The notes under the pieces: model-generated | Told to the model about the DNA's origin: nothing | Database searches by the model: none | What the model saw: only the letters and a program-made list of their open reading frames with translations | Assembly: GCA_905147135.1 (NCBI GenBank) | Contig: LR990044.1 | Coordinates: 15,566,122-15,630,121, forward strand | Source: Blastobasis lacticolella | Taxonomy: Eukaryota > Arthropoda > Insecta > Lepidoptera > Blastobasidae | DNA length: 64,000 bases | Direction of reading: 5' to 3' | In this document: positions 10,237 through 20,689 of the stretch, piece by piece | Position numbering within the stretch: position 1 is the first letter of the stretch | How the letters are laid out: each line of letters starts with the position of its first letter | Program-made: the position numbers and the translations under genes

Positions 10237-11900
10237 CCATTTTCGATAGCATCGTAACTTTACAAAATAAGACTCAAAGGAGTTTAGCAACAAAAGCAAT
10301 TTCGTATTTAAGTGTAAAACGTGTAGGTATTTGTTCGAGTAATTTCTTCCTGTTACCTCACACTCACTTATTGAACAAGACACCATGACTATACTACACA
10401 CTTTTGACAACTTTATCTGCACGGCTTTTAAATAAATGCTGAAAAACGATGTTTACACAAAAGCAAGCGTAGGGATTGGGAACTATATGGCTCTAAATAA
10501 TGACTTACAGGTAAATAGTTCTATATACTAGCGTATAAGTCAACGCATACAGGTACTTTACTGACTGTCTCTTTCCTTCACAAGCAGTTCACGATAAGAT
10601 CACGATTCCTCTTACCATGCTTCACAACAAGTAAAATTCGACGAATCACAGCGCTATATTGAACGCAGTATTTAGTGGATGAGATAAGTATTCTCTGTGA
10701 ACAAGTATTATTTAGTCCTCTTACGCCTGAATACTTGAATGTCTCAAAATTTTAAGGGCTCTTTAGATATCATGCTTTCTCTTTTGTATGCAAATATTTG
10801 AAAGTGGCACCACGATTTTTAAGGAGCCCTAAAGTTAACAAGCATTCCAATATTCGGGCGTTAGTCTTTTTATATAATCTTTAATATGAAAATAACTAGG
10901 AGTAATCCCAATTATTCGACATTCCGGTAAGTGGCTTGAGGGCAAAGCGGAGATTAAAAAAGCTGTACATAATTAATAACAAGCTTGTTCCCTGTTTTTG
11001 AAGAAGCTCAGGAACAAAATGAGACAAAGGAATTAGGACTACGAAATTACTGTAATCGTCAACCTGTGGCCTCTTTAGCCTCTGATTGTTGCCCCCAAGG
11101 CTTATTTGAGCCGAGACATTATGTCGGTCCAACAAATTGCATTATAGCCAAATTAGATTCCCTCGAATCCCTTGGGCAGGGTGTTCTCAACTGTATTTTT
11201 ATTGGGGCCGCGGGGAGCTAAACCTCTCAGTCCTTTGCTTCCCTAATAAAATTAACATAGGTACCAACATTCGGGCGATGTGTACATAAATTTTAATGTA
11301 CGTGTAGGTTAGTAGGTAGACTCATATAATGTAGTGCCGTGCCCGCGACTTCGTTCGCGAGGACCACAGGATGTTTGGTATGTCTCATGTTAAGCAACAC
11401 TGTGGTCTGTGATGAAGCAATCTTATAAAAAAACGGGTTTTTTACTTTTGATTTGGAAACTTCCAGATAGTATTTATCAACGAACAGATCGTGGTAATAT
11501 TAAAACTAAGGATTTTGCTCAGATGTCAAGCTAGTGATGGTGTATAAGACTTACCTCTCATCACGTCGTTTTTTCAAATGTTGGTTTGTTTACTGCCATT
11601 TCAGATGATCATATGCGGTGACGTAAGTGACTATGGCGCCCAAAATTGCGTTTTTGTTTAGACATAGCCTGTTAACTCTGGCTTTGAAAGAGTATTAGGA
11701 TAGTAGATTGTCATTTAGAAGAACTAAGCGGAAAACTTGCGGGCTCGACGCGATAAATGAGAATAAAAAGACCACGCAAAGGGTGAGAAGGGGGTAAAGA
11801 ATGAAGAAACTTTTGATGATTTTTTAAAACCTCCAAATATCCATCTCTTACAAATAATTTATTGAATCTTTGAATCTACGTAGGCTTCTTTTATAAAAAG
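10237..11900. other. Unassigned 1.6-kb stretch
   Basis: ORFs of 78-79 codons on both strands at 10896-11221 lack recognisable motifs. A CGCGACTTCGTTCGCG hairpin near 11347-11362 looks like the reverse of the Helitron-like 3' hairpins at 47777 and 57439, but no clean CTAG end follows. Confidence 0.3.
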
Positions 11901-11904
11901 GGAG

Positions 11905-12835
11905 ATAAACGTATAAGTGGGTCACCTGATGGAAAATGATCACGACTGCTCATAGGCCGCCTGCAACATCCGGGGAGGCACGATTGCATTCACCTTCAGC
12001 ACCCAGGGAGGCGCGATTGCATTCACCTGCAGCACCCGGGAAGACGTGATTGCATTGACCTGCAGCACCGGGGAAGGCGCGATTGCATTCACCTGCAACA
12101 CCCGGGGAGGCACGATTGCATTCACCTGCAGCACCCGAGGAGGCACGATTGCATTCACCTTCAGCACCCGGGGAGGCGCGATTGCATTCACCTGCAGCAC
12201 CCGGGAAGACGTGATTGCATTGACCTGCAGCACCGGGGAAGGCGCGATTGCATTCACCTGCAACACCCGGGGAGGCACGATTGCATTCACCTGCAGCCCC
12301 CGGGGAGGCGCGATTGCATTCACCTGCAACACCCGGGGAGGCACGATTGCATTCACCTGCAGCCCCCGGGGAGGCGCAATTACATTCACCTGCATCACCC
12401 GAAGAGGCGTGATTGCATTGACCTGCAGCACCCGGGGAGGCGCGATTGCATTCACCTGCAACACCCGGGGAGGCGCGATTGCATTCACCTGCAGCCCCCG
12501 GGGAGGCGCAATTACATTCACCTGCAGCACCCGAAGAGGCGTGATTGCATTGACCTGCAGCACCCGGGGAGGCGCGATTGCATTCACCTGCAACACCCGT
12601 GGAGGCGCGATTGCATTCACCTGCAGCCCCCGGGGAGGCGCAATTACATTCACCTGCAGCACCCGAAGAGGCGTGATTGCATTGACCTGCAGCACCCAGG
12701 GAGGCGTGATTGCATTGACCTGCAGTCACCGGGGAAGCGCGATTACATTGCCGGCTTTTGAGATTTTTGCTTCTGGTTTCTCGAAGGTCTTCAAACACTA
12801 CTGCAGGATGCTCGTTCCGAACCGTGGCATGAGGC
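11905..12835 (+). repeat. Repeat family C copy split by a minisatellite
   Basis: The left flank, 'agtgggtcacctgatgg..gatcacgactgctcatagg', is the family C head. The right flank, 'ttacattgccggcttttgag' and beyond, resembles the family C continuation (compare 'gcgttgcccgcttct' at 21550). The array lies between them. Its monomer (ctgcaacacc..gggg..attgcatt) equals the short segment these repeats carry at that point ('cagcaacactaggggtgtaa'), so the array probably grew in place. Confidence 0.6.
11961..12752. repeat. 33-bp minisatellite, ~24 units, two higher-order periods
   Basis: 23 units of exactly 33 bp fill 11961-12719, and a 24th diverging unit ends near 12752. Each unit has the form CTGCAGCACCCGGGGAGGCG followed by CGATTGCATTCAC. 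Units group into a 165-bp (5-unit) block at 11994-12158 repeated at 12159-12323 with 4 differences. A 132-bp (4-unit) block at 12423-12554 is repeated at 12555-12686 with a single difference. Because 33 is divisible by 3 and the unit has no stops in them, one plus frame (12046-12852) and two minus frames (11950-12798 and 11940-12695) stay open. The 11-residue repeats, for example AIAFTCSTRGG, are not evidence of a gene. Confidence 0.95.
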
Positions 12836-12852
12836 AGGAGGTCGATATTTAA

Positions 12853-13984
12853 AAAGATAACCGCACCGACAGAAAAATTCGGGTTCCCCTTTTTACCCCA
12901 AGTTTACATACACTCTAATATTTTCTAAACTTGATACTAACCAATTTATTTCGATTAAACTGGCTTAGAAATGGAAAAAAAAATCGCATCCAAATCTGTT
13001 CGAAGGCTAGGATGCCATAGACAGATTCACAAAGCCACAAATACACGCGTCAAACTTATAATAACCTCTCTTTTTTCGTCAAGGGTTAACCAAATTGATA
13101 TTATCTATGGGTACCTACATAGGTATATGCATCATTTTTTGAGTCATACAGTTGGAAACCTATTAATTCACGTAGGTATATCCTACCGAATAAAATTGAC
13201 TTCATAATATATCGACACCACAATAAACAAATTCATTATACAAGCGCATTTGCCCCCATTTGTTTTAGTTGAAAATACGAGAGCCGCGTCTCTTTTTCAT
13301 GGGATATTCCCGCAAAAGCGGTCCGTGAGTTTAATTGCCCTGCGTTGGGACATTGTAATCCGCGGCAAGCCACACTGCGGAACCGACCATGAGGGGATTT
13401 TGGAAATACGCCTCGCGGTTCACAATTGTCTTTGGTATACGCGACTCGTCTCTGGGCGTTTTTAACAGAAGACTAGGTTTAAAGGCTTTTTCTTGCACAG
13501 AGATATATTACGCATTTTTATGTGAAACGTTGCGTATTTCCGAACTCCTTTATAAATAAGGGGAACGTAAAATTTAACTACCTATCAAGGGAATCGCGAT
13601 ATCAAAAACCCGCATACGAAAGGTCATATCTTTTGTATGCGGTAATACTAATATATCTACGATAATAGCAAGTTATGCTGCTGTTACTACACCATAACTA
13701 CTTATTGTTGACTGTTTTCAGTTCGATGCAGACTTTTACTTGTTCACAGTTCTGAAATAGGTATTGAAACTGGTCAATGGTCCCGTAACGTGTCCTAATC
13801 TTACACGGAATAACTTAAAAATGTTTGAACAACGTTACCTTTTAATTATAACTGTTTAAAGATTTTCGTCAGACTCTACATAAGGTATCATAATAATTAA
13901 ATTATCTTCATTACAGATACGAAAATCTTTCGAATGACTTAATCTGTTCATTACAACATAACAAAAAAAGGACATCTTACTCAG
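12853..13984. other. Unassigned, with one GC-richer patch and a hairpin
   Basis: A patch at 13290-13480 is GC-richer and carries a 71-codon ORF without recognisable motifs. A 13-bp stem with one mismatch (13610-13622 against 13630-13642, loop gtcatat) is visible. No repeat family was assigned. Confidence 0.3.
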
Positions 13985-14185
13985 TGATGGCCCAGTTACA
14001 GAGATTTACTATAATTTTGACCTGAAACGCCTTTAAAATAACATTGAAACATTATGACTACCAAGTCAGAAAACTAAACAGTAACAAAAAGGTCTTTATC
14101 ATCAACTGCAAAACTATTAGTCTCAGAAACATGAATCTAGTGTCATTGCTTAGTGTATATAGTCAGCTCACTGTTTCGATCTTGA
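13985..14185 (+). repeat. Repeat family G, copy 1
   Basis: It aligns with 33525-33705. Both carry 'caagtcagaaaacta', 'attagtct.ag.aacatgaatcta' and 'gtatatagtcagctc.ctgtt'. The two copies are about 80-85% alike by eye in the last 80 bases. It is not assigned to a class. Confidence 0.65.
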
Positions 14186-14306
14186 ATTTGAGTCGGGGGC
14201 TGATGAGGTGGCGGGGCAGGAGCACTCATTGAATGAACGAAACGCGCGCTTCCGCACATTTCTATTTAGTGTAACTCACGACTCCTACGTGATAGGACGA
14301 TGATTC

Positions 14307-15080
14307 TTGCGTGTATCTTGCGGCTATCCTATATATCTAGTGTCGTTCAACGCCACCAAAACACAGGCGTGTTTGTTTTCCACTAAACGGAGTCCATTCC
14401 ATCTAGCTCCGACTTTCCGGAATGTGTCTGTGGAAATTACCGACAACCTACAGCTCCTGGGTGTTGAGCTATCAACCAATCTCAACTTTGGACAGTACAT
14501 CGAATCAAAAGCCAAGATTGCTGCAAAAAAACTTGGAATCCTCTCGAAGGTCAAGCGGTACTTCACTTCAAGGCAGTTGCTTCAATTATATCAAGCACAA
14601 GTCCGATCTTGCATGGAGTACTGCAGCCACCTCTGGGATGGATCAGCCAAATACCAACTGGCTGCTTTGGATTCGGTGGAAAAACGGGCAAAGAGATTAA
14701 TTTGTGATCCGCAGTTAATTGAGGCTAAGGTGCAGAGCCTCGAGCATCGGCGTAGGGTTGCGCGTTTGTCGGTTTTGTACAGGTTGCACTTCGGAGAGTG
14801 TGCGAAGCAGTTGCACGACCTCATTCCTCCGGCCCCTTTCCGCCATCGGGAGACGTGATCCGGGCGAGCGCTTTATCTTTTTGTCGTGAATCTTCCAACT
14901 ATCCGCACGAGACGCTTTGGCTCGACTTCTATAATGCGTACGGCTAAGGAGTGGAATGCGTTGCCTGCGAGTGTGTTCCCTGATCAATATAATCTGGATG
15001 CCTTCAATGCTAGAGTGAATAGGCTGTTCCTAGACAGGCATGCTCCATCATCGACCGCATCGCCACTTACCACCAGGTGA
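14307..15080 (+). pseudogene. Non-LTR reverse transcriptase C-terminal region, one nonsense codon
   Basis: The frame is continuous for about 257 codons apart from a TGA at 14856-14858. The copy at 3905-4310 has CGA (Arg) there, so this is a single C-to-T change. Recognisable blocks are FNATKTQACLFS, LLGVELSTNLNFGQYIESKA, YQAQVRSCMEYCSHLWDGSA, LHDLIPPAPF, RTAKEWNALPASVFPDQYNL and a final NRLFLDRHAP. These are the thumb/C-terminal segments of Jockey-like lepidopteran LINEs. The fingers-palm region with the FADD box and the N-terminal endonuclease are absent. The protein would have supported target-primed reverse transcription; this fragment cannot. Clade assignment is from memory of such proteins and is tentative. 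Confidence 0.85.
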
Positions 15081-15125
15081 GGTGGCGGTCAAATGCCTGG
15101 CTAGTAAAGTAATAAAAAAAAAAAC
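14307..15125 (+). mobile_element. LINE family A, 3' end with poly(A)
   Basis: The 3' end of a non-LTR retrotransposon comprises the C-terminal ORF (14307-15080), a 30-base 3' UTR and an 11-base A run at 15114-15124. It is 5' truncated, as is usual for LINE insertions. No target duplication was found by eye. Confidence 0.85.
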
Positions 15126-15129
15126 CTCC

Positions 15130-15554
15130 GAAAGTGGGTACCCATGTCCAGCGTAGACGGAGTGAGGCGTTTTCGAAACTGTCTCAAAGCTGCCAAAATA
15201 CGCTTAGTAAACGCGTTCTCAGCGAGCACACTGCCTCTGCCACCGACCCGAGCATAGACATTTCACGATAAAACCAATCTCTTCTTCTCACCAAAAACTA
15301 AAATTTATTTAAGGAACCACCGCAGACCATATACCTATATGTGTCGATTACCTACTCTTGAGCTGAAAAAATATAAACTGTAAAAAAAATATAATTGACG
15401 CAACAAGGAAAAGGGATTCCAATAATTCAAACCACAAACTCATTAATATCATGATATTATATTCATTGATCAGAACTCATTAACAATAACAAAAGTCAGG
15501 GACGTCACGTTTAAAATCCCCCGTGTTATTTTTACCCTCGCAATTTTTTATATT
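15130..15554. other. Nothing recognised
   Basis: No ORF, RNA gene or shared repeat was seen. Confidence 0.35.
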
Positions 15555-15670
15555 AGGATGTCTGGTAGCATTCGCATAATTACGTGAACTGCCAAATCCT
15601 GGATCATAGCCTAGGCGAACCCAGGGCCCTCATGCCTGAAAGCACAACTAGGTTTTAATGCCAATATGAT
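15555..15670 (+). mobile_element. SINE family 1, 3' fragment
   Basis: 'Actgccaaatcctggatcat', 'ggcgaacccagggccctc' and 'agcacaact..taatgccaatatgat' match the 3' half of the copies at 46618-46975 and 50558-50865. Confidence 0.75.
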
Positions 15671-16090
15671 GCGTTCTATAGTGTAAGTATTTTTCATGTA
15701 CATTTCATTTTAATTTACTTAACAAAAACTTTATAGATGAAAACTCTACAAACACAGTAGGTACCGTAATTTTAATGAGTTTTCCGTTGAGCATTTTCAA
15801 CACTGCAATTTTAATTAAACGGTAAAAGAAATAGAAAATAGTCAAAAATAATTTTACAAAATCCGTAGTAAATGAAACACGACTGCTTCTTACAATTTCT
15901 CGGAAAATGTATTGGGTATTGCAATCACAAAAATTTTGCTCGGTACACTTTTGCACTATTACATTTTCTAAATAGAATAGCTTCCAAGTTGTGTTTTGAA
16001 CCATACGAGATGCTAGCCAGTATTTTATCTACAAAATATCTAGGTATTCGTGTAACATAAATACTTTGAGTTGGTGCCCACATTCACAGA
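15671..16090. other. AT-rich stretch, nothing recognised
   Basis: Opposed ORFs at 15705-16004 and 15872-16060 are AT-driven, with no motif. Confidence 0.35.
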
Positions 16091-16094
16091 AACA

Positions 16095-16150
16095 ACCCAT
16101 AATAGTCCCACTGCTGGAATTGAGCCTCCTCTGCATAAATGGGCGGGTTT
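16095..16150 (-). mobile_element. LINE family B end, short relic
   Basis: 'Agtcccactgctggaattga' and the following 'gcctcctct' are a degenerate version of the box at 8970-9000. It is only a relic. Confidence 0.45.
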
Positions 16151-16267
16151 GTTGTCGGTGATCACATATTTAAAATATACAGCAGAATAAAAAAGTAGTT
16201 CAAAAACTAAAAACCCGACTGTCATTAAAAAGTTAGAAACAGGCTAAATTGGAAGTAATAACAAATA

Positions 16268-17034
16268 GTTTTAAACTATTGCGGTTATTATCACACATTT
16301 TAAGGGTATGTTCCGGGTTCCGTATCTCGAAGGAATGACGGATAGAATTGGTCGACTGTTGAGTAAATACTCAATAAAGACAATATTCACTCCTTTCAAG
16401 AAAATTTCGCAGAGTATGAGGTCACCTAAAGATACATTCCCTTTCGAGCATCCAGGTGTGTACAAGATTGTTTGTAGTGGCGGGAAGTCTTATATCGGCC
16501 AAACCAATCGAACCATCTCGAGTCAGGTAAAGGAGCATATAAAAGCCATAAAAAACAAAAATAGCTATGAGTCTGCCATTGCCCAACACCTCTTAGAATC
16601 TGGCACTAACCACTGGATGGAGTTAGATAACCCACGGGTGTTATCTACTGAACGACACTACACTCCAAGTTTAGTTAGGGAAGCCATCGAAATCACGAAA
16701 TTTTCAAATTTCAATCGTGAGGACGAATTTAGGTTATCGAATACTTGGTCACCAGTTCAGTCTCTAAAACCAGAACTAGGGCGAAATAATACTAAAAAAG
16801 TGAGTGATACTGTCAGTGTAGTGTGCCGTGACTTAAAAGTGTGATCGAGTTCCAGTATTAGCAGACAACTTTTGCGAAAGCCGGTAGATCGCTTTATCGC
16901 TAACCAACACCGTCCGGTGTTCGCAGCTTTCCAGTCGTCCCGTGACCATGATGCATGCAACTGTGTCGAAATATCGGGCTACTCGTCAACAAAGGTACGC
17001 GGTTGGAAACCCGGAACATACCCTTAGAATGTAG
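16268..17034 (+). mobile_element. Penelope-like retroelement (PLE) fragment
   Basis: The left end is 'aaactattgcggttatta' followed by a 25-nt block ending in AAGGGTATGTTCCGGG (16293-16317). The right end has the same block inverted (17010-17034). The interior holds a nuclease ORF and the tail 'gcatgcaactgtgtcgaaat', typical of lepidopteran Penelope elements. The same inverted block ends the short insertions at 35348 and 52185, tying them to this family. The reverse transcriptase domain is missing. Confidence 0.8.
16308..16844 (+). pseudogene. GIY-YIG endonuclease domain of a Penelope-like element
   Basis: The fragment is 178 codons. Residues 3-20 ([18 protein letters not shown]) match the linker that follows the PLE reverse transcriptase. 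The GIY-YIG core is visible as G50-V51-Y52 and Y62-I63-G64-Q-T. The helix residue of the usual R-x-x-x-H pattern reads Q73 (SSQVKEH, CAG), and the candidate metal-binding glutamate lies in REAIEI at 124-129. In PLEs this domain nicks the target DNA during insertion. Loss of the arginine, if the alignment is right, would inactivate it. The first ATG lies in the terminal repeat and is not the native start, since the RT portion that should precede it is gone. Family identity is secure; activity is not expected. Confidence 0.8.
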
Positions 17035-17279
17035 TTATATAGTGCAAATGTTAGTTTAATATAACTTAAAAGTAGTCGGGACCCCATTTTCATGTAAGTA
17101 GGTACAAGGGTACTTAATATGTATAGAAATTTAAAATGGATTGTTATCTGTAAACTATCTTTCACAAGCTTTTGTTTTATTGAGGTGCCTTATGGCTGTT
17201 CACAAGAGATTGTGTCTGAAAATAGCGTTTTTATTGCGATGAACGTCAAATCTCAATGCAGATTACAGTCGAATATTCA

Positions 17280-17535
17280 ATTCAATTCTATCAAAACGCA
17301 GACGTGTTTGTGTTTACCACCAAGTGGAGGCCATTCCATCTTGCTTAGCCCTAAACTTCAAAGCCAAAACAAAGACTGCAGCAAAAAAACATCTAACCTA
17401 TCAAAGTACAGATATTCTGTGGCACAAAGTCGGTCTTGAATGGATTACTGCTGCTTTGAGATGGAACAGCCAAATATGAAGTAGTTGCTTTGGATTCGGT
17501 AAAGAAGAGTGCTAAGAAAATTATGCGCTAACCTA
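17280..17535 (+). mobile_element. LINE family A, badly decayed internal fragment
   Basis: 'Atcaaaacgcagacgtgttt', 'gccaaaacaaagactgcagc' and 'tggctttggattcggt'-type blocks follow the order of 14345-14690, with several deletions and frameshifts. Confidence 0.7.
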
Positions 17536-17649
17536 CAAAGGACCAGATATCGGCGGTAAGGTTATATTATTAATAATAATAGTTCGGATAAGATTAAATG
17601 TGATAGTTGGAACAGTTGGGGACCTAGACCTGGACCGATATACATTAAT

Positions 17650-17787
17650 TTTTTTTAGTTAGATCAGCCATGCATTTGACCGCCATCTCGCCTATTGGTA
17701 AGTGACGATGCGGCCGTCGTTGAAGCATGCCTGTCTAGGAACAGCCTTTTCACTTTAGCCTTGAAGGCGTCTAGATTATATTTATCT
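17650..17787 (-). mobile_element. LINE family A, 3' terminus
   Basis: The minus strand encodes YNLDAFKAKVKRLFLDRHAS, then the 'gatggcggtcaaatg' 3' UTR and an A-rich end near 17650. It lies in opposite orientation to the fragment at 17280, so it is a separate insertion. Confidence 0.8.
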
Positions 17788-18543
17788 AATAAAACCTTTC
17801 CACCGTATCAAATGAGCGATAATATGATTAACATCTTAAATGACAATGCAATCAACTTCGAGACACAAAGTAGTTGTCTCTCCACAAATCGTAGTCAGCA
17901 TTACACTTAGTTAATACGAAAGGTTGAATTGGCCGTGGGCCAAAGGCTGAGACCATGTGTAAGCTGATAATGGCTTTTACTTGTATCAAACAAAGAGCGG
18001 TAGTTTATTGGTGTAATTAGTTTCTACGCCTGGGATAACCTTGTTACTTACTGCATTTTGTCTACGTAATTTTGGTAAGGAAATAAAGGACAATATTTTC
18101 CTCATAACATGTTTCCTATATTATACCAGTATTCATTGGCTTCAGATAGATATTAATGGTCTCTTCTGCCGTCGCTCATTGGGTGATTTAATATACTTTA
18201 TTAGCTTTTGCCAGCAAATTCGGTTGCAATGACTTACTACTGTAACAAAAGGAGTACGAGACTGGGATTCTTTAAAAAAGAAATATAATTTTGATGAATG
18301 CCAAGGGACACTTTTTAACTATTAGCATTTTAATTTTGGTGACAAGAATGAATAAAATACCAAGGATGCCATAAGATTTTTTTATTTAAGCCTTTACCGA
18401 GGTATTAGAAGGCCAAAAGAATGCCTTTTTATAAGGTATTTGAATAAATATTTAGCGTGCCAAAAAATACTTCCTTTAGGATTTTTTTAAATCTAGAGTC
18501 AGGTACCTACCTACATCACATCTGGTATTAAGTATCTATAGTT
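17788..18543. other. AT-rich stretch, nothing recognised
   Basis: No shared repeat and no credible ORF were seen. Confidence 0.35.
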
Positions 18544-18700
18544 CAGTGGTTTCCAACCGGTGGTCCGCGGACCACTAATGAAGTCAAATATGATCCTCGA
18601 ACGATTTTAAAATTTAAAAGAGTAGAAACGGACTGCGACTGTAATTTTATTATTAAAAACGGACCCCTGTCCTAGGATTACCGAACTTTTCCATTAATTC
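18544..18700 (+). mobile_element. hAT-type MITE, left end
   Basis: It begins CAGTGGTTTCCAACC, matching the CAGNGGTTCCCAACC-type terminus of many hAT non-autonomous elements, followed by 'ggtccgcggaccact'. A matching right terminus was not found; the copy seems truncated near 'ggacccctgtcctaggatta'. Confidence 0.55.
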
Positions 18701-18751
18701 AAAATTGATATTAAAAAAATATATATAACGTTCTTTAAGAAAATGGTCATG

Positions 18752-18888
18752 GTCATCTTGGCGTTAATGCCATTGTTGTGTTTTCGTGCGCCAATGCCCG
18801 GGGCTGTCTTGACCATGGTCCAGGATTTGGCAGATCAGGTAATTACAGTGACCCTGCTACCAGAGGAATCTGACCAGATTGGATCCGT
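18752..18888 (-). mobile_element. SINE family 1, 3' half
   Basis: 'Catcttggcgttaatgcc', 'cttgaccatggtccaggatt' and 'ccctgctaccagaggaa' form the complement of the SINE 1 3' half. The tRNA head is missing. Confidence 0.8.
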
Positions 18889-19423
18889 TTGCCGAATACG
18901 GCTATTTATTGACTTCGTATAAATTATTATAAATTATTCATTTTTTAAAGATTTAGATTACATTCAGCGTATTCAAATTAGCACAAACACAATTCCCATA
19001 AAGTAATAGGACTGTGTACATTAAACGTGCGTGTTATTTTTAATTAACCAGAATATATGATTTCGTTGGGGGACATATTAATTTGTACAATTAATTTCAT
19101 TTCTATCCAATTTTCCTGTAAATGTAACACAAACTTCTTATTAAACGTATACCCACTCGAGCACTCAAGGAACAATTTGATGGGTACAAGGTACCACAAC
19201 GTAATGTCACAAAATACATAAATTCTGGAACCTCACGTTTTAACAAGAAGGCAATTTAGTATTCTGACATTAAATTAAACAGACCCTTCGCAATCCAATT
19301 TGGGGTTGGTTGTGTTACGTGTGATGGAAGAATTAATTTTTGTACAACACACATTCTGACGGAGATTATTTTTATTATATTATAGAGGGAAAAGAAGTTA
19401 CTGTTATGTTACGTTATCAGCTA
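18889..19423. other. Nothing recognised
   Basis: AT-rich DNA without a shared repeat or coding signal. Confidence 0.35.
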
Positions 19424-19690
19424 GCGTCGGTGGCTTAGTGGTAAAGGTAACCGACTCGCAAGCGCCATATACCAATGACACTTTTACAAGTTATGTATAT
19501 TAGTTGAACACTAACTGATGCTATTACCGTGAGGAAAACATCGTGTTGAAACCTGGTAACCTGGTCAGGTTCTTCTGGTCGCGGGATCACGGAGGTCACG
19601 TATCTGCCACATCCCAGATCGTGGTCAAGGCGGACCCCGGGCCGTCGTGCGCGAGAGCATAACCGGGACATTAACGCCAAGATGATTTTA
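19424..19690 (+). mobile_element. SINE family 1, near full length
   Basis: Box A TGGCTTAGTGG is intact at 19431-19441, followed by 'ccgactcgcaagcgcc'. Box B is lost to a deletion. The body runs to 'acattaacgccaagatgat'. This copy and the one at 50558 define the 5' start 'gcgtcggtggc'. Confidence 0.85.
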
Positions 19691-19989
19691 CACGATCTAG
19701 CATGTTACAGTGATTAATTATTTTCTTGCTATGAAGCATAATTTAAAATTATCTGTATCCGGCCAATATTGATATACGTTTGTGTAATTGTGTTCTAGTT
19801 ATATTAGATTGAAGCTTATTGCTTGCTAAGCTTCTATCTTTAATAACTTAATCGTCCGCCGGTCGAGCTGGCTCTGCCGGAGGCCGGTTATCGATCGTGT
19901 AGCGTATACTATACCTACTACTTTAGCGGTAACATTTTCAATTTGTAATACATACTTTAAGTATATTCGGCTTCGTCCTGCGAAATAAG

Positions 19990-20202
19990 ATTATTCGTGG
20001 ACAAATTCACGCAGCGTCATCTAGCCCCAAACTAAGCAAAGCTTGTACTATGGGTGCTAGATAACTGATATACTACTTAAATACCTTTGAATACACACTT
20101 ATTATACATAGAACACCCAGACCCGTAACAGAAATTAAAATTCATCGTTTCAATTTCTGCCCGGCCGGCATGTTGTCCATTGAACCACTCAGGTCGTCTG
20201 GT
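19990..20202 (-). mobile_element. SINE family 2
   Basis: The 3' block 'gcgtcatctagccccaaact', the 'gacccgtaacagaaattaa' segment and the box A complement 'ccactcaggtcgtct' are present. Box B is damaged ('ggccggcatgttgtcc'). Confidence 0.8.
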
Positions 20203-20504
20203 TGTATGTTTTTGACCCGCCAGCGATCGCCATGCCCTATTGCCTTTTAGGGAATGGTATCCCTGTTTAATTTTTCTCTGTAAGGGTATCCCCGCGGCCC
20301 ACCATTTTGTTACATTAGCCTTTCAGTGCACTGCCATGTCACTCGCTCGCCTCGCTAAAAATTAAATACAATAAAAACACAACAAACAGTTTCGATTTAT
20401 GTTTTTTAGAAAATCTCTCGTATGTGTGTTTTTTATAATCTTTCGTAATTGCAAATTAGGACGACCATTTCGCGATGGTGTTATACAAAACTGATACATA
20501 GACA

Positions 20505-20640
20505 TAAGAGATAGATAGATAGATATATAAACACTTTATTGCTCATAAAAAATAACAGTATCAATCAGTTACAGTAACAAGGAACACATATGAGCAAAGC
20601 CGGCCTTATCGCTACAAGCGATCTCTTTCAGGCAACCTTC
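20505..20640 (-). mobile_element. LINE 3' UTR with (TATC)n tail
   Basis: On the minus strand, 'agatcgcttgtagcgataag' and 'gccggctttgctcat' lead to 'agcaataaagtgttt', then a TATC-repeat tail (plus-strand GATA repeats at 20509-20526). A polyadenylation-like AATAAAG plus a short microsatellite tail is typical of LINE 3' ends. No coding part remains. Confidence 0.6.
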
Positions 20641-20666
20641 ACAGAAATAGTGAGATAGTGTAGTTA

Positions 20667-20689
20667 AACGTCAGTATTATACTGACGTT
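20667..20689. repeat. Perfect 10-bp hairpin
   Basis: AACGTCAGTA-TTA-TACTGACGTT: perfect 10-bp stem with a 3-nt loop. Confidence 0.8.

Noticed and set aside
10754..10832. Inverted AGGGCTC..TTA pair
   Set aside because: Only about 12 imperfect bases per arm with no other element feature.
10896..11221. Opposed 78-79 codon ORFs
   Set aside because: The plus ORF lacks an ATG at its reported start, and no motif or transposon signature supports either strand.
14324..14987. Minus-strand ORFs over the LINE A fragment
   Set aside because: They are shadows of the plus-strand LINE frame, which has clear protein motifs.
16920..17000. Hammerhead ribozyme in the PLE tail
   Set aside because: PLEs are known to carry such motifs, but I could not find the CTGATGA and GAAA core boxes in a valid arrangement by eye.
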